Below are positions 1 through 9,249 of a DNA stretch of 64,000 nucleotides, piece by piece (positions within the stretch are counted from its first letter, which is position 1; each line of letters opens with the position of its first letter). The stretch spans positions 1-64,000 of the forward strand of contig NZ_RYFF01000014.1 in NCBI RefSeq assembly GCF_004138165.1. Direction: 5' to 3'. This DNA comes from Candidatus Chloroploca sp. Khr17 (lineage in GTDB: Bacteria > Chloroflexota > Chloroflexia > Chloroflexales > Chloroflexaceae). A model generated the notes under the pieces. That model had not been told where the DNA came from. It saw nothing but the letters and a program-made list of their open reading frames with translations, and ran no database searches. The position numbers and the translations under genes were made by a program.

Positions 1-99
1 TTGATCGTGCCCGTCGCGATCGAAGAAGGCTTGCGCTTTGCCATCCGTGAGGGTGGCCGCACGGTCGGCTCTGGTGTCGTCACCAAGATCATAGCGTAA
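1..99 (+). CDS. tuf: Elongation factor Tu, C-terminal end (partial)
   Basis: The window opens inside this gene. The visible 32 residues ([20 protein letters not shown] and on to GVVTKI) match the last strand of EF-Tu domain 3, the GTPase that carries aminoacyl-tRNA to the ribosome. The reading frame starts at base 1 and stops with TAA at 97-99. It lies directly upstream of rpsJ, as in the common str-to-S10 arrangement, so rpsL, rpsG and fusA may lie further left (inference). Confident despite the short length, because the end of EF-Tu is highly conserved. Confidence 0.96.
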   Translation: MIVPVAIEEGLRFAIREGGRTVGSGVVTKIIA

Positions 100-100
100 A

Positions 101-145
101 GGGTACGTACCCTGGGTAGGTTACACTCGCTAGCGTAGTGTTTTA
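101..145 (+). promoter_or_regulatory. Two small inverted repeats between tuf and rpsJ
   Basis: A perfect 12-base palindrome GGGTACGTACCC occupies 101-112. Slightly downstream an ACACT/AGTGT repeat encloses a CGC/GCG pair with one bulged T. There is no T-tract. They could be an RNA structure or processing site in the tuf-to-S10 spacer; the function is unknown. Confidence 0.35.
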
Positions 146-157
146 TAGAGGAACACC

Positions 158-466
158 ATGGCCAAACAGAAGGTGCGTATTCGCCTCAAGGCATACGACC
201 ACAAAATCCTGGATCAGTCGGCACGCCAGATTGTTGACGCTGCCGAACGGACTGGTGCGTTGGTCGCCGGCCCTGTGCCGTTGCCAACCCGCATCGAGAA
301 GTATAGTGTGATGCGTTCACCGTTTATCGATAAAGACTCGCAGGAACAGTTTGAAATTCGTACGCATAAACGCTTAATCGACGTGCTGGATCCGAGTCAG
401 CAGACGATTAATGCGTTGATGAAACTCAACTTGCCCGCTGGTGTTGATATCGAGATCAAACTGTAG
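158..466 (+). CDS. rpsJ: 30S ribosomal protein S10
   Basis: A 102-residue protein of standard S10 length that starts [19 protein letters not shown] and keeps the S10 core ([21 protein letters not shown]). S10 sits in the 30S head and is also NusE in antitermination complexes (family knowledge). GAGG lies 7 bases before the ATG. It is the first gene of the S10 cluster and is followed by rplC. Confidence 0.98.
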   Translation: MAKQKVRIRLKAYDHKILDQSARQIVDAAERTGALVAGPVPLPTRIEKYSVMRSPFIDKDSQEQFEIRTHKRLIDVLDPSQQTINALMKLNLPAGVDIEIKL

Positions 467-524
467 TCGTAACTGAAAGAAAAGGCAGCCGCTGCGCAAC
501 GACGTAAGCTGCGGAGGTAGCAGT

Positions 525-1154
525 ATGGTTCATGGAATGTTGGGTCGCAAGGTGGGGATGATGCAGGTCTTCACCGAAAAAGGGGAGGTTGTCCCTGTTA
601 CGGTGATTAACGCTGGGCCCTGCGTTGTGACACAGGTACGCGTAGCTGAACGCGATGGCTACGATGCAGTGCAGATCGGCTTTGAAGAAGTTCCAGCTCG
701 TAAGTTGACTAGGCCTCAGCAGGGTCACTTGAAGCCAGCTGGCGTCCTACTCCGCATTTTGCGTGAATTCAGTGCCGATCACCCACAAGACCATAAGCCT
801 GGCGATGTTATCAAAGCTGATCTCTTCCAGCCCGGTCAGAAGGTTGATATTGCGGGTAATTCCAAGGGTCGCGGTTTTGCCGGCGTTGTCAAACGCCACG
901 GCTTCCGCGGTGGCCCCAAGACCCACGGACAGAGTGATCGCCATCGTGCCCCGGGTTCGATTGGTGCCGGCACGACCCCCGGTCGGGTCTGGAAGGGGCA
1001 GAAGATGGCCGGTCGTATGGGTGGCAAACGGGTGATGGTTCAGAATCTCGAAGTGGTTGATGTGCTGCCCGAGAAAAACCTCATCCTGGTCAAGGGCTCT
1101 GTCCCTGGTGCCCGCAACGGCCTGTTGCAGATCCGCAAGGCAGTGAAGGGCTAA
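525..1154 (+). CDS. rplC: 50S ribosomal protein L3
   Basis: A 209-residue L3, an early-assembling 23S rRNA-binding protein near the peptidyl transferase centre. The diagnostic loop is at residues 111-166 ([38 protein letters not shown]). A GGAGG-like site lies 7 bases before the ATG. It stands between rpsJ and rplD as usual. Confidence 0.98.
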   Translation: MVHGMLGRKVGMMQVFTEKGEVVPVTVINAGPCVVTQVRVAERDGYDAVQIGFEEVPARKLTRPQQGHLKPAGVLLRILREFSADHPQDHKPGDVIKADLFQPGQKVDIAGNSKGRGFAGVVKRHGFRGGPKTHGQSDRHRAPGSIGAGTTPGRVWKGQKMAGRMGGKRVMVQNLEVVDVLPEKNLILVKGSVPGARNGLLQIRKAVKG

Positions 1155-1165
1155 GGGGGAACAAA

Positions 1166-1834
1166 ATGCAGGCAGAGTTGTATAACCAGTCAGGTGAGCA
1201 GATCGGGACGATCGAGCTCAATGCGTATATCTTTGGGGTTGAGCCAAATGTGACGTTGATGCATCAGTACGTGGTGATGCAGCACGCCAATGCTCGCCTT
1301 GGGACACATAGTACGCGTGGACGTAGTGAAGTCAGAGGTAGTACCCGCAAGCTCTATCGTCAGAAGGGTACCGGTCGTGCGCGCCAGGGTTCGGCACGTG
1401 CCCCCCATCGCACCGGTGGTGGCGTTGCTCACGGTCCGCACCCGCGCTCCTATCGGCTCAATATGCCCCGCAAGATGCGTCGGCTTGCCGTGCGCTCTGC
1501 TCTTTCGGTCAAATACGCGGCGGCTCAGATCCGCTTTGTTGACGACCTGAGTTTCGAGCGCCCACGTACCAAAGATGCGCTTGCGTTTCTCAACGCACAT
1601 GGACTGGAGGGTAAAACCCTGATCGTGCTCGATAGCAAGAGTGAGCAAAATATGATTGTCCGCCGCTCGGCGAGCAATCTTCCCAAAGTTGGAACCCTGC
1701 TTGCCAGTTATCTCAATGTGCGCGATCTTCTGCACTACGATAATATTGTGATGCCGCAAGCCGCGTTGACCGTGGTGGAAAGCATCCTGGGTAATGGCAC
1801 CGGCGCGGCGGCGGCGGTGAGCGAGGAGGAGTAG
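1166..1834 (+). CDS. rplD: 50S ribosomal protein L4
   Basis: A 222-residue L4. The basic loop that reaches into the 23S rRNA exit-tunnel region is at about residues 45-97 (QKGTGRARQGS, GGGVAHGP, RSY). The family length is about 200-210, so this copy has a modest N-terminal extension (MQAELYNQSGEQIGTIELN) and an Ala/Glu-rich tail. AAGGGGGA precedes the ATG. In some bacteria L4 represses its own operon; no matching leader can be judged here. Confidence 0.97.
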   Translation: MQAELYNQSGEQIGTIELNAYIFGVEPNVTLMHQYVVMQHANARLGTHSTRGRSEVRGSTRKLYRQKGTGRARQGSARAPHRTGGGVAHGPHPRSYRLNMPRKMRRLAVRSALSVKYAAAQIRFVDDLSFERPRTKDALAFLNAHGLEGKTLIVLDSKSEQNMIVRRSASNLPKVGTLLASYLNVRDLLHYDNIVMPQAALTVVESILGNGTGAAAAVSEEE

Positions 1835-1836
1835 CG

Positions 1837-2121
1837 ATGCCAACGCCGCACGAAATTATTGTGCGCCCTCTCATCACTGAGAAGAATACGAGCCTTATGG
1901 AGTATGGCAAGTATTCGTTTGAGGTGCTCCGTGGTTCTTCGAAACCGGAGATTAAGAACGCGGTCGAGACAATCTTCAATGTCACCGTGTTGAAAGTTCA
2001 TACCATGGCGGTGCATGGTAAGATGAAGCGCCGTGGTCGTGAGTCTGGCTATACCCGCGATTGGAAAAAAGCGATTGTCACGCTCGCTCCGGGTGATCGT
2101 ATCGAGATCTTCGAGAGCTAA
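1837..2121 (+). CDS. rplW: 50S ribosomal protein L23
   Basis: A 94-residue L23, which lines the polypeptide exit and docks trigger factor and SRP. It opens with PTPHEIIVRPLITEKNTSLM, and KYSFEV, KPEIKNAVE and the basic RGRESGYTRDWKKAIV segment follow as in the family. The start codon lies 3 bases after the rplD stop and the SD (GAGGAG) lies within the end of rplD, so translation is probably coupled. Confidence 0.97.
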   Translation: MPTPHEIIVRPLITEKNTSLMEYGKYSFEVLRGSSKPEIKNAVETIFNVTVLKVHTMAVHGKMKRRGRESGYTRDWKKAIVTLAPGDRIEIFES

Positions 2122-2133
2122 CGGAGGAGATCT

Positions 2134-2970
2134 ATGGGTGTGCGCAAATATAAACCAACTTCGGCAGGTCGCCGGAATATGTCAGTCTCAACCTTTGATG
2201 AACTGACGAAGAAGCGCCCTGAACCGGGTTTGATCGAACCCCTGCGTAAACGCGCCGGGCGTAATAATCGGGGGCGCATTACCGTGCGCCATCGTGGCGG
2301 TGGCCACAAGCGCTTTTATCGCATTATTGATTTCAAGCGCAATAAGATCGGTATTCCTGGCAAGGTTCAGGCACTCGAGTACGATCCTAATCGCTCGGCT
2401 CGCATTGCCCTGATTGCCTATGCCGATGGCGAAAAACGCTATATCATCGCTCCAGTTGGCCTGAAGGTCGGCGATCAGGTGATGAGTGGGCCTAATGCTG
2501 ATATCCGAGTGGGCAATGCGCTGCCACTGAGTGCTATTCCCCTTGGTACGCAGATCCATAATGTCGAACTCGAAATCGGCCGCGGTGGGGTGCTGGTGCG
2601 GAGCGCCGGTACGTCGGCTCAGTTGATGGCAAAAGAGGGCGATTATGCCACGCTGCGGATGCCTTCGGGTGAAATGCGGATGATCCACGTCCGTTGTATG
2701 GCGACGATTGGCCAGGTTGGCAACCCCGATCATCAGAATGTCCGCATTGGTAAAGCAGGGCGTTCGCGTTGGCTCGGTCGCCGCCCAACTGTCCGCGGTA
2801 CGGTGATGAACCCCCGTGACCATCCCCACGGTGGTGGTGAAGGCCGCGCACCAATTGGAATGAGTACGCCAAAGACCAAATGGGGCAAGCCAGCCCGTGG
2901 GGTCAAAACTCGCAATAACAAGCGCAGTGATCCCTTCATTGTGCGTCGGCGCAAGCCAAACCGTGGCTAA
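2134..2970 (+). CDS. rplB: 50S ribosomal protein L2
   Basis: A 278-residue L2 of normal length. This is the universal 23S rRNA-binding protein needed for subunit joining and peptidyl transfer. The signatures are [16 protein letters not shown] near residue 50 and the C-terminal [20 protein letters not shown], which includes the invariant histidine of the HGGG motif. CGGAGGAG precedes the ATG. Confidence 0.98.
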   Translation: MGVRKYKPTSAGRRNMSVSTFDELTKKRPEPGLIEPLRKRAGRNNRGRITVRHRGGGHKRFYRIIDFKRNKIGIPGKVQALEYDPNRSARIALIAYADGEKRYIIAPVGLKVGDQVMSGPNADIRVGNALPLSAIPLGTQIHNVELEIGRGGVLVRSAGTSAQLMAKEGDYATLRMPSGEMRMIHVRCMATIGQVGNPDHQNVRIGKAGRSRWLGRRPTVRGTVMNPRDHPHGGGEGRAPIGMSTPKTKWGKPARGVKTRNNKRSDPFIVRRRKPNRG

Positions 2971-2990
2971 GGTAGTGATGGAGGAGTGTT

Positions 2991-3278
2991 ATGTCCCGTT
3001 CGTCCAAGAAGGGGCCGTACGTAGATATTAAACTGCTTGAGCGGATCGAGGGCATGAACCGCGCGAATGAAAAGCGGGTGTTGCGCACCTGGTCGCGTGA
3101 CTCGACTGTCTTTCCGCAGATGATTGGACACACGATCGCAGTGCATGATGGCCGCCGCCATGTGCCGGTCTATGTCACCGAAAATATGGTTGGCCATAAG
3201 CTTGGTGAGTTTGCCCCCACCCGCCTCTTTCGTGGTCACGGTGGCAAGAAGGCTGATAAGCGCGGTAAGATGAAGTAG
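2991..3278 (+). CDS. rpsS: 30S ribosomal protein S19
   Basis: A 95-residue S19, a protein of the 30S head that pairs with S13. [32 protein letters not shown] and [11 protein letters not shown] are the standard motifs. The SD is GGAGG. A hairpin (3285-3312) follows the stop codon. Confidence 0.98.
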   Translation: MSRSSKKGPYVDIKLLERIEGMNRANEKRVLRTWSRDSTVFPQMIGHTIAVHDGRRHVPVYVTENMVGHKLGEFAPTRLFRGHGGKKADKRGKMK

Positions 3279-3284
3279 GCTAGG

Positions 3285-3312
3285 CCACAGCAAGCCGTTC
3301 GGCTTCCTGTGG
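3285..3312 (+). promoter_or_regulatory. Intercistronic hairpin between rpsS and rplV
   Basis: CCACAG-C-AAGCC, loop GTTC, GGCTT-C-CTGTGG: an 11-bp stem with one C/C mismatch in a 90-base spacer, while most neighbouring spacers are under 25 bases. It has no T-tract, so an RNA processing site or attenuator is more likely than a full terminator. A TACAAT sequence at 3313-3318 just after the hairpin resembles a -10 box, but I see no convincing -35. Confidence 0.45.
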
Positions 3313-3368
3313 TACAATGGACGGGTTTGTGCCTCGTGCTGCCCGTGCCTGGAGTACAAACGAGTACA

Positions 3369-3713
3369 ATGATGGAAGTCAAAGCTGTTACCCGTTATGT
3401 GCGCATCTCGCCGCTCAAAGTCCGTCTGGTGATGGATGTCGTGCGTGGGATGCCTGTGGATAAAGCCCTGGCAACGCTCAATTATATGCCCCAAAAGGCG
3501 GCACGTGAGGTCGCCCGTACGATTAAGTCGGCTGCCGCCAACGCTGAGCATAATTTCGATCTTGATCGCGATGCCCTCACGATCAAACAGATTTATGCCG
3601 ATCAGGGGCCGGTGCTCAAGCGCTTTATGCCTCGTGCCCGCGGTATGGCAAATCAGATTCGTAAGCCGACTACCCATATTACGGTGATCGTTGATGATGG
3701 ATCTGAGTACTAA
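3369..3713 (+). CDS. rplV: 50S ribosomal protein L22
   Basis: A 114-residue L22, whose beta-hairpin lines the exit tunnel. It is recognised by [38 protein letters not shown] and [11 protein letters not shown]. The ATG at 3369 is chosen because it gives the family-typical start ([12 protein letters not shown]). The frame stays open upstream to 3309, but those residues do not resemble L22. GGAG lies rather far (14 bases) upstream, so initiation may depend on the leader. Confidence 0.96.
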   Translation: MMEVKAVTRYVRISPLKVRLVMDVVRGMPVDKALATLNYMPQKAAREVARTIKSAAANAEHNFDLDRDALTIKQIYADQGPVLKRFMPRARGMANQIRKPTTHITVIVDDGSEY

Positions 3714-3809
3714 GAGCCTTTCCGGGACCATCGTCTCGGCTAGCCTGGTGGCTCACGATAAGTAGGTGGCCCGGATTGATGCGAAGTACCAGAAGTGAGG
3801 AGGTCCTCG

Positions 3810-4556
3810 TTGGGACGTAAAGTGCATCCGATAGGCTTTCGCCTCGGTTATATCAAAGATTGGCAGTCCAAGTGGTTTGCCGAGGGCGACATGTATACGG
3901 CGCAACTTCACGATGACCTTGCCCTCCGCAAGTTGATCGCGAAGGAGTTGGCGAATGCCGGGGTTTCGCGGATTGAGATCGAGCGCTCGGCTAATAAGGT
4001 CGAGGTGACCGTCTATACCGCGAAACCAGGGATTGTGATTGGCAAACGTGGTGCAAATGTTGATCTGCTCAAGAGTACGCTTGAACAGCGTACAGGCAAA
4101 AAGATTAAGCTGAATATTCAAGAAATCCATCAGCCTGAACTGGATGCCCAGCTTGTTGCCGAAAGTATCGCTGAGCAGATTAGCAAGCGTGTTAGTTATA
4201 AGCGTGCGATGAAGCAGGCTGTGCAACGGGCGATGCGCCTCGGTGCTCAGGGCGTGCGCATCAAGTGCTCGGGTCGCCTCGGCGGTGCCGAGATGTCGCG
4301 CATCCAGAGTGAGAGTGAAGGTCGGGTGCCCCGCCATACCCTGCGCGCTGATATTGATTACGCTCAGGTTCATGCCCATACGACGTATGGACGCATCGGC
4401 GTCAAGGTCTGGATCTATAAGGGCGAGGTCTTTCCTGATCAACTCGCGAAGCTCCAGGCTGAACAACAACTTGCAGCTTCGAGCCAACCCGAGCGCAGTG
4501 AGCGCGGTGAGCGCGGTGAGCGCCGTCCGAGGAGGGGTGATAATGCTTCTGCCTAA
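3810..4556 (+). CDS. rpsC: 30S ribosomal protein S3
   Basis: A 248-residue S3 of the mRNA entry site, which starts with TTG at 3810 ([14 protein letters not shown], read as Met). GAGGAGG lies 6-7 bases upstream of this TTG, which is why it is preferred over the in-frame GTG at 3795. The KH domain has its GxxG loop in [12 protein letters not shown]. The C-terminus ends in a charged repeat ([12 protein letters not shown]) coded by four tandem 9-base units (4491-4526). The last 14 bases overlap rplP. Confidence 0.97.
   Translation: MGRKVHPIGFRLGYIKDWQSKWFAEGDMYTAQLHDDLALRKLIAKELANAGVSRIEIERSANKVEVTVYTAKPGIVIGKRGANVDLLKSTLEQRTGKKIKLNIQEIHQPELDAQLVAESIAEQISKRVSYKRAMKQAVQRAMRLGAQGVRIKCSGRLGGAEMSRIQSESEGRVPRHTLRADIDYAQVHAHTTYGRIGVKVWIYKGEVFPDQLAKLQAEQQLAASSQPERSERGERGERRPRRGDNASA
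4491..4526 (+). repeat. Four tandem 9-base units inside rpsC
   Basis: GAGCGCAGT, GAGCGCGGT, GAGCGCGGT and GAGCGCCGT stand in tandem and in frame, encoding [12 protein letters not shown] in the disordered tail of S3. It is a likely slippage-prone minisatellite; the copy number may vary between strains. Confidence 0.85.
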
Positions 4557-4986
4557 GCGTACGAAATATCGCAAGATGCAAAAAGGTCGCAGCGAAGGCC
4601 TCTCCTATCGTGGCAATAGCGTTGCGTTTGGTGATTATGGGCTTATGGCGCTCGAGCCAGTCTGGATGACTAGTCGCCAGATCGAGGCGGCCCGCCGTGC
4701 AATTACCGGTTATGTGAAGCGTGGCGGTAAGGTCTGGATTCGAATCTTTCCCGATAAGCCTGTTACCCAAAAACCTGCCGAGACCCGTATGGGTGGTGGC
4801 AAGGGGAGTGTTGATCACTGGGTGGCTGTGGTCAAACCAGGACGTGTGATGTTTGAACTGGCGGGTGTCCGCGAAGATATTGCTCTTGAGGCGATGCGCC
4901 GCGCTGCCCAGAAATTGCCGATTAAGTGCAAAGTCATTACACGCGATGAAGTTGAAACGGAGGTGAGCAGTGAAGAAAGCGAGTGA
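4543..4986 (+). CDS. rplP: 50S ribosomal protein L16
   Basis: A 147-residue L16, which contacts the A-site and P-site tRNA elbows. It begins [16 protein letters not shown] and holds [20 protein letters not shown] and [20 protein letters not shown], the family signatures. The ATG lies inside the end of rpsC (14-base overlap) after GGAGGGG, so translational coupling is likely. The tail is about ten acidic residues longer than common L16. Confidence 0.97.
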   Translation: MLLPKRTKYRKMQKGRSEGLSYRGNSVAFGDYGLMALEPVWMTSRQIEAARRAITGYVKRGGKVWIRIFPDKPVTQKPAETRMGGGKGSVDHWVAVVKPGRVMFELAGVREDIALEAMRRAAQKLPIKCKVITRDEVETEVSSEESE

Positions 4987-5170
4987 ACTGCGTAGCCTCG
5001 AAGACCCTGAATTGCGTGATCAACTCAAGGCAAATCTTGAAGAGTTGTTCAATCTGCGCTTTCAGAAGGTCATGGGGCGAATGACCAATACCGCTCGCCC
5101 GCGCCAGGTCAAAAAAGAGATCGCACGGATCAAGACCATCTTGCGTGAGCGAGAGTTGGAGCAGGAGTAG
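4970..5170 (+). CDS. rpmC: 50S ribosomal protein L29
   Basis: A 66-residue L29, a helical-hairpin protein next to the exit tunnel. The core is [42 protein letters not shown]. It starts with GTG at 4970, inside the end of rplP (17-base overlap) and after GGAGGTGAG. Confidence 0.96.
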   Translation: MKKASELRSLEDPELRDQLKANLEELFNLRFQKVMGRMTNTARPRQVKKEIARIKTILRERELEQE

Positions 5171-5173
5171 GCG

Positions 5174-5446
5174 ATGAGCGAGTTGGTACAGCAAGGCCCA
5201 CGCAAAGTCCAGAAGATTGGCCGGGTCGTAAGCGATAAGATGGAAAAAACAGTGGTGGTGGCCGTCGATTATCTCAAGCCCCATCCCCTCTATCGCAAGA
5301 TTATTCGGAAAACTAGTAAGTTTCACGCCCACGATGAAGAGAATGCGTGTAAAGTGGGCGATCTGGTGCGAATTGAAGAGACTCGACCCCTCAGTCGCAC
5401 GAAACGGTGGAGGGTCATCGAGATTATGCAACGTGGCGAGGAGTAA
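5174..5446 (+). CDS. rpsQ: 30S ribosomal protein S17
   Basis: A 90-residue S17, an OB-fold 16S rRNA binder. It is recognised by [25 protein letters not shown], the KFHAHDE block and [20 protein letters not shown]. The start is 3 bases after the rpmC stop, with GGAG upstream. Confidence 0.97.
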   Translation: MSELVQQGPRKVQKIGRVVSDKMEKTVVVAVDYLKPHPLYRKIIRKTSKFHAHDEENACKVGDLVRIEETRPLSRTKRWRVIEIMQRGEE

Positions 5447-5451
5447 CTGCT

Positions 5452-5820
5452 ATGATCCAGCCTCAGTCACGCCTGAAGGTGGCCGATAATACCGGGGCCA
5501 AGCAGATTATGTGCATCCGTGTGCTCGGTGGCTCATGGGTGAAGTATGGTCGCGTTGGCGATGTCATTGTCGCTAGCGTGAAGCAAGCTGCACCCGGTGG
5601 ATCGGTTAAAAAAGGCGAAGTTGTACGGGCCGTGATTATCCGTACCGCGAAAGAGTTTGGCCGCTCTGATGGTTCGCATATCCGCTTTGATGATAATGCG
5701 GCCGTCATTATTGGGAAAGAGAATAATCCTCGCGGTACCCGTATTTTTGGCCCGGTGGCGCGTGAACTGCGCGAAAAACAGTTTATGCGCATTATTTCCC
5801 TGGCCCCTGAGGTGCTCTGA
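5452..5820 (+). CDS. rplN: 50S ribosomal protein L14
   Basis: A 122-residue L14, exactly the family length; it forms an intersubunit bridge and is the docking site of the silencing factor Rsf[28 protein letters not shown] and [27 protein letters not shown] are diagnostic. The ATG at 5452 follows CGAGGAG, six bases after the rpsQ stop codon. Confidence 0.98.
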   Translation: MIQPQSRLKVADNTGAKQIMCIRVLGGSWVKYGRVGDVIVASVKQAAPGGSVKKGEVVRAVIIRTAKEFGRSDGSHIRFDDNAAVIIGKENNPRGTRIFGPVARELREKQFMRIISLAPEVL

Positions 5821-5860
5821 AAGACGTGTGACTCGCGTCTTGTACCGCCGCTTAAGCGGC
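5821..5860 (+). promoter_or_regulatory. Tandem hairpins between rplN and rplX
   Basis: AAGACG(9-base loop)CGTCTT at 5821-5841 directly follows the rplN stop. A perfect 14-base palindrome GCCGCTTAAGCGGC follows at 5847-5860. The spacer (93 bases) has no T-tract. It could be a processing site or an r-protein binding site in the spc mRNA; function unknown. Confidence 0.45.
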
Positions 5861-5913
5861 AAGGTGGTGCACAGTTTCTACGGTAACTGGCCACCTAACC
5901 AGGAGAATGTCTT

Positions 5914-6243
5914 ATGCATGTCAAGACCGGAGATGAAGTCCTGATCATCACGGGCAAAGATAAGGGCCGCAGCGGTAAGATTAAACGGATGCTTCCGTCT
6001 GAGGGCCGTGTGGTGGTTGAGGGTCTCAATATCGTGAAACGGCATACCAAAGCTCGTGGCCCCGGTAAGCCCGCTGGCATTATTGATCTTGAGGCGTCCC
6101 TTGATGTGTCCAATGTGATGCTCATTTGCCCTAGCTGCAAGCGCGCTTCACGCACTGGGCACCGCTTTCTCGAAGAGACTGACCATAAAGGTCGGCCCCG
6201 TAAGGTTCGTTTCTGTAAGGCTTGTGACGCGACTATTGATTAG
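5914..6243 (+). CDS. rplX: 50S ribosomal protein L24
   Basis: A 109-residue L24, an assembly initiator. The KOW motif is in [22 protein letters not shown]. The C-terminal part carries two CxxC pairs (CPSC, CKAC), so a zinc-ribbon-like fold is likely, as in the longer L24 forms of many bacteria and unlike the Cys-free E. coli type. AGGAG precedes the ATG at 5914. Confidence 0.97.
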   Translation: MHVKTGDEVLIITGKDKGRSGKIKRMLPSEGRVVVEGLNIVKRHTKARGPGKPAGIIDLEASLDVSNVMLICPSCKRASRTGHRFLEETDHKGRPRKVRFCKACDATID

Positions 6244-6305
6244 GACGTTTATCAGGGCCGGAGTCGTCTCGTGGTTCGATGCCTCCAAGCCCCTGGAGAT
6301 GTAGC

Positions 6306-6848
6306 ATGACCGTTCGTTTGCGCGAGAAGTATCAGCAAGAGGTTATCCCCGCGCTGATGCAAGAATTTAAGTTCACGTCAGTGATGCAGGCCCCCCGGCT
6401 CACCAAGATGGTGGTCAATATTGGTGTCGGTGAGGCAGTGCAAAATTCTAAGGCGCTTGATGCCGCCGTGAATGATCTGACGATCATTACCGCTCAGAAA
6501 CCCGTGATTACCCGGGCGCGTAAGTCCGTTGCTTCGTTTAAGCTCCGTGAAGGGATGCCTATTGGGGTGATGGTGACGATTCGCGGGAATCGCATGTATG
6601 ACTTCTATGATCGTCTGGTTAATTTGGCCCTGCCCCGCATTCGTGATTTTCGTGGGGTGAGCCGCCGTTCCTTTGATGGCCGTGGTAACTATAGCCTCGG
6701 CCTCCGTGAGCAAATTGTGTTCCCTGATATCGACTACGATAAGATTGATAAGCTCCGTGGCATGGAGGTGGTCATTGTGACGACTGCCCCCGATGATGCT
6801 CAGGCCTATGCCTTGCTCAAGCGCCTCGGAATGCCATTTCGTGATTAG
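6306..6848 (+). CDS. rplE: 50S ribosomal protein L5
   Basis: A 180-residue L5, which binds 5S rRNA and contacts the P-site tRNA. The motifs are [40 protein letters not shown] and [20 protein letters not shown]. The ATG at 6306 gives the normal N-terminus; the frame is open upstream but those residues do not match L5. GGAG lies 8 bases before. Confidence 0.97.
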   Translation: MTVRLREKYQQEVIPALMQEFKFTSVMQAPRLTKMVVNIGVGEAVQNSKALDAAVNDLTIITAQKPVITRARKSVASFKLREGMPIGVMVTIRGNRMYDFYDRLVNLALPRIRDFRGVSRRSFDGRGNYSLGLREQIVFPDIDYDKIDKLRGMEVVIVTTAPDDAQAYALLKRLGMPFRD

Positions 6849-6899
6849 TCTGGACCAGGAGCGAAGGCTTACCAGTCCAACGGTTTAGGAGGAAATACC

Positions 6900-7085
6900 T
6901 TGGCGAAGACGTCCTGGATCGTTCGTTCAGAACGCCCACAAAAATATAAGGTGCGTGAGTATAACCGCTGTAAGGTATGTGGTCGTTCGCGCGGCTATAT
7001 GCGTAAGTTCGGCATGTGTCGCATCTGCTTCCGTGAACATGCGCTCAAGGGCATGATTCCGGGTGTGGTCAAGTCGAGCTGGTAA
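6900..7085 (+). CDS. rpsN: 30S ribosomal protein S14, zinc-binding type Z
   Basis: A 61-residue S14 of the short, zinc-containing type. Cys24, Cys27, Cys40 and Cys43 form the CKVC...CRIC zinc site, and [22 protein letters not shown] is the family C-terminus. The start is TTG at 6900, supported by TAGGAGG 7 bases upstream. A zinc-free S14 is not visible in this window. Confidence 0.97.
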   Translation: MAKTSWIVRSERPQKYKVREYNRCKVCGRSRGYMRKFGMCRICFREHALKGMIPGVVKSSW

Positions 7086-7108
7086 TAGCATCTGTGAGGA
7101 GGCTCGCT

Positions 7109-7507
7109 GTGAGCGTGAACGATCCCATTGGTGATATGCTGACTCGTATCCGTAATGCCTGTATGGCCCGCAAGATGGTCGTTGATGTTCCAGCATCAAA
7201 GATGAAAATTGCGATTGCGGATATTCTCAAGCATGAGGGTTTTATCAAAGATTACACCGTGATCGAGGGGACGCCGTATCATACGATCTCGATTACGCTG
7301 AAGTATATGCCGGATCGGCGCCCGGCTATTACTGGCCTGCGCCGGGTGAGTAAGCCGGGTTTGCGGATCTATACCGGTCGTGATGAAATTCCGCGTGTCC
7401 GTGGTGGCCTGGGTCTCAGTATTCTCTCGACACCCAAGGGGGTGCTCGCTGGTCACGACGCCTGGCGCGAGCGCGTGGGCGGTGAGGTGCTCTGCTATAT
7501 CTGGTAG
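7109..7507 (+). CDS. rpsH: 30S ribosomal protein S8
   Basis: A 132-residue S8, the central-domain 16S rRNA binder that also represses the spc operon in E. coli. [16 protein letters not shown] opens the protein and [19 protein letters not shown] is near the end. The GTG at 7109 is chosen because GAGGAGG lies 6 bases upstream and the residues match the family start; an in-frame GTG at 7094 lacks this spacing. Confidence 0.96.
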   Translation: MSVNDPIGDMLTRIRNACMARKMVVDVPASKMKIAIADILKHEGFIKDYTVIEGTPYHTISITLKYMPDRRPAITGLRRVSKPGLRIYTGRDEIPRVRGGLGLSILSTPKGVLAGHDAWRERVGGEVLCYIW

Positions 7508-7526
7508 AGCCTACAGGGAGGCTACA

Positions 7527-8090
7527 ATGTCGCGAATTGGAAAAAAACCAATCACCCTCCCCAAGGGTGTGGACGTGCAGATTGCTGAGGGAAATCTGGT
7601 GACGGTGAAGGGCGCTAAAGGAACCCTCACCCAGCAATTGCATCCCGATATGATTATTGTGCAGCAAAATGGTGAGTTGACCGTGCAACGGCCCTCTGAT
7701 ACCAAGTTGCACAAGTCGCTCCACGGTCTGACGCGTACGCTGATCGCGAATATGGTGGTCGGTGTGACTGATGGCTGGCAGCGTGCCCTCGAGATTAATG
7801 GCGTTGGCTATCGGGCGGTGCTCGAAGGTCAGACGCTGGTGCTTAGCCTGGGCTTTTCACATCAGGTGCGTCGTGAGCCGCCACCAAATGTGCAGTATGT
7901 CGTCGGTGAGCGCAAGAGCGCGAATGAGCCGCTCGGGTTGATCGTCCGAGGAATCGATAAGCAGGTTGTTGGGGAAGAGGCGTCCCGCATTCGAGCGCTT
8001 CGTCCACCTGAACCCTATAAGGGGAAGGGTGTGAAGTATGCCGAAGAGAAGGTACGTCGTAAGGCTGGTAAGGCTGGTAAAGCACGGTAG
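7527..8090 (+). CDS. rplF: 50S ribosomal protein L6
   Basis: A 187-residue two-domain L6, which lies near the factor-binding region. It starts MSRIGKKPITLPKGVDV; the C-terminal domain carries GIDKQVVGEEASRIRALRPPEPYKGKGVKY, the family signature. The ATG at 7527 follows CAGGGAGG. The tail is basic (VRRKAGKAGKAR). Confidence 0.97.
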   Translation: MSRIGKKPITLPKGVDVQIAEGNLVTVKGAKGTLTQQLHPDMIIVQQNGELTVQRPSDTKLHKSLHGLTRTLIANMVVGVTDGWQRALEINGVGYRAVLEGQTLVLSLGFSHQVRREPPPNVQYVVGERKSANEPLGLIVRGIDKQVVGEEASRIRALRPPEPYKGKGVKYAEEKVRRKAGKAGKAR

Positions 8091-8108
8091 TGCAAGGAAG
8101 ATAGACGT

Positions 8109-8468
8109 ATGGCAAGGCGATCTCCCCGTGAGTTGCGTGTCCGGCGCCACTTTCGCCTGCGAAAGCGGGTCAGTGGTACTCCGGAACGCCCACGGCTCAA
8201 TGTTTTTCGCAGCAATGCCCATATCTATGCCCAGGTGATTGATGATGTTGTTGGTCAGACCCTGGCTGCTGCATCATCGAATGAAAAGGGTTGGGCGGGC
8301 GAAGTAGGAACCAAGACCGCTGAGGCCGCTGTGGTGGGCCGGCTTGTCGCCGAGCGCGCCATCGCAGCCGGGGTCTCGAAGGTGGTCTTTGACCGCGGTG
8401 GCTATAAATATCACGGTCGTGTGAAGGCGCTCGCTGAGGCGGCGCGTGAAGCTGGCCTGAACTTCTAA
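8109..8468 (+). CDS. rplR: 50S ribosomal protein L18
   Basis: A 119-residue L18, the 5S rRNA partner of L5. The motifs are [39 protein letters not shown] and [26 protein letters not shown]. The TAA overlaps the A of an ATG that could be a longer rpsE start. Confidence 0.97.
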   Translation: MARRSPRELRVRRHFRLRKRVSGTPERPRLNVFRSNAHIYAQVIDDVVGQTLAAASSNEKGWAGEVGTKTAEAAVVGRLVAERAIAAGVSKVVFDRGGYKYHGRVKALAEAAREAGLNF

Positions 8469-8500
8469 TGGCCCCCAAGGGCCACACGTGCGGAGGCAAT

Positions 8501-9055
8501 GTGAGACGAGAACGTATTAACGCCGATGCCCTTGAGCTCGAAGAGCGAGTTGTCCAGATCAATCGTGTTTCCAAAGTGGTCAAGGGCGGTCGCCGCTTTA
8601 GCTTTAGCACCGTGGTGGTGGTGGGCGATGGCAAGGGCCACGTGGGTGTCGGTATGGGGAAGGCGTCTGAGGTTCCTGAAGCTATCCGCAAGGGGACTGA
8701 GGCCGCCAAGAAGAATTTGATCCGTGTGCCTCTTGTGGGCAGTACGGTGCCCCACGATGTGCAGACGAAGTACGCTGCCACGAAGGTGATGATCCGCCCC
8801 GCTGCCCCCGGTACCGGGGTGATCGCCGGACGTGGGGTTCGCCCGGTCGTTGAGGCCGCCGGGATCAAGGATGTGCTCTCCAAGGTCTATGGCAGCAATA
8901 ATCCGGTGAATGTGGTCAAGGCTGCGTTCCAGGCCCTCAGTGAACTCAGTTCGCTCAGTGATATGGCCCGACGCCGCGATATGACGCCGCAAGAGTTGCT
9001 CGCACGCCGTAGTCGCCGGGAGCCTGCACCTGCCAAGGAGGAGACGTCGGTATGA
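8501..9055 (+). CDS. rpsE: 30S ribosomal protein S5
   Basis: A 184-residue S5, involved in decoding accuracy and mRNA unwinding. [35 protein letters not shown] and [19 protein letters not shown] are diagnostic. Start GTG at 8501 is preferred because CGGAGG lies 4 bases upstream and [12 protein letters not shown] looks like a native N-terminus. An in-frame ATG at 8468, coupled to the rplR stop, would add 11 residues. Confidence 0.96.
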   Translation: MRRERINADALELEERVVQINRVSKVVKGGRRFSFSTVVVVGDGKGHVGVGMGKASEVPEAIRKGTEAAKKNLIRVPLVGSTVPHDVQTKYAATKVMIRPAAPGTGVIAGRGVRPVVEAAGIKDVLSKVYGSNNPVNVVKAAFQALSELSSLSDMARRRDMTPQELLARRSRREPAPAKEETSV

Positions 9056-9249
9056 GCAAGCTGCGTATCACGTACCGTAAAAGTATGATTGGTTATGCGA
9101 AAGACCAGAAAGAGACGATTCATTCGCTTGGTCTACGGCGCCTTGGCCAGTCAACGATTAAACCCGATAATCCGTCGATCCGGGGCATGATCTTTAAGGT
9201 TAGGCACCTTGTGGTCGTTGAGGAATTACCTGATGAGGTGACAGCATGA
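9052..9249 (+). CDS. rpmD: 50S ribosomal protein L30
   Basis: A 65-residue L30. [28 protein letters not shown] and [10 protein letters not shown] fit the family. It overlaps rpsE by 4 bases (ATGA) and rplO by 4 bases, so translation is coupled on both sides. L30 is absent from some bacterial groups, so its presence here is worth recording. Confidence 0.95.
   Translation: MSKLRITYRKSMIGYAKDQKETIHSLGLRRLGQSTIKPDNPSIRGMIFKVRHLVVVEELPDEVTA

Noticed and set aside
3309..3368. Extended N-terminus for L22
   Set aside because: The added 20 residues do not resemble L22 and would begin within the hairpin; the ATG at 3369 gives the family start.
4491..4526. Short tandem repeat considered as a CRISPR-like array
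   Set aside because: The 9-base units are in frame within rpsC with no spacers; a protein-coding minisatellite.
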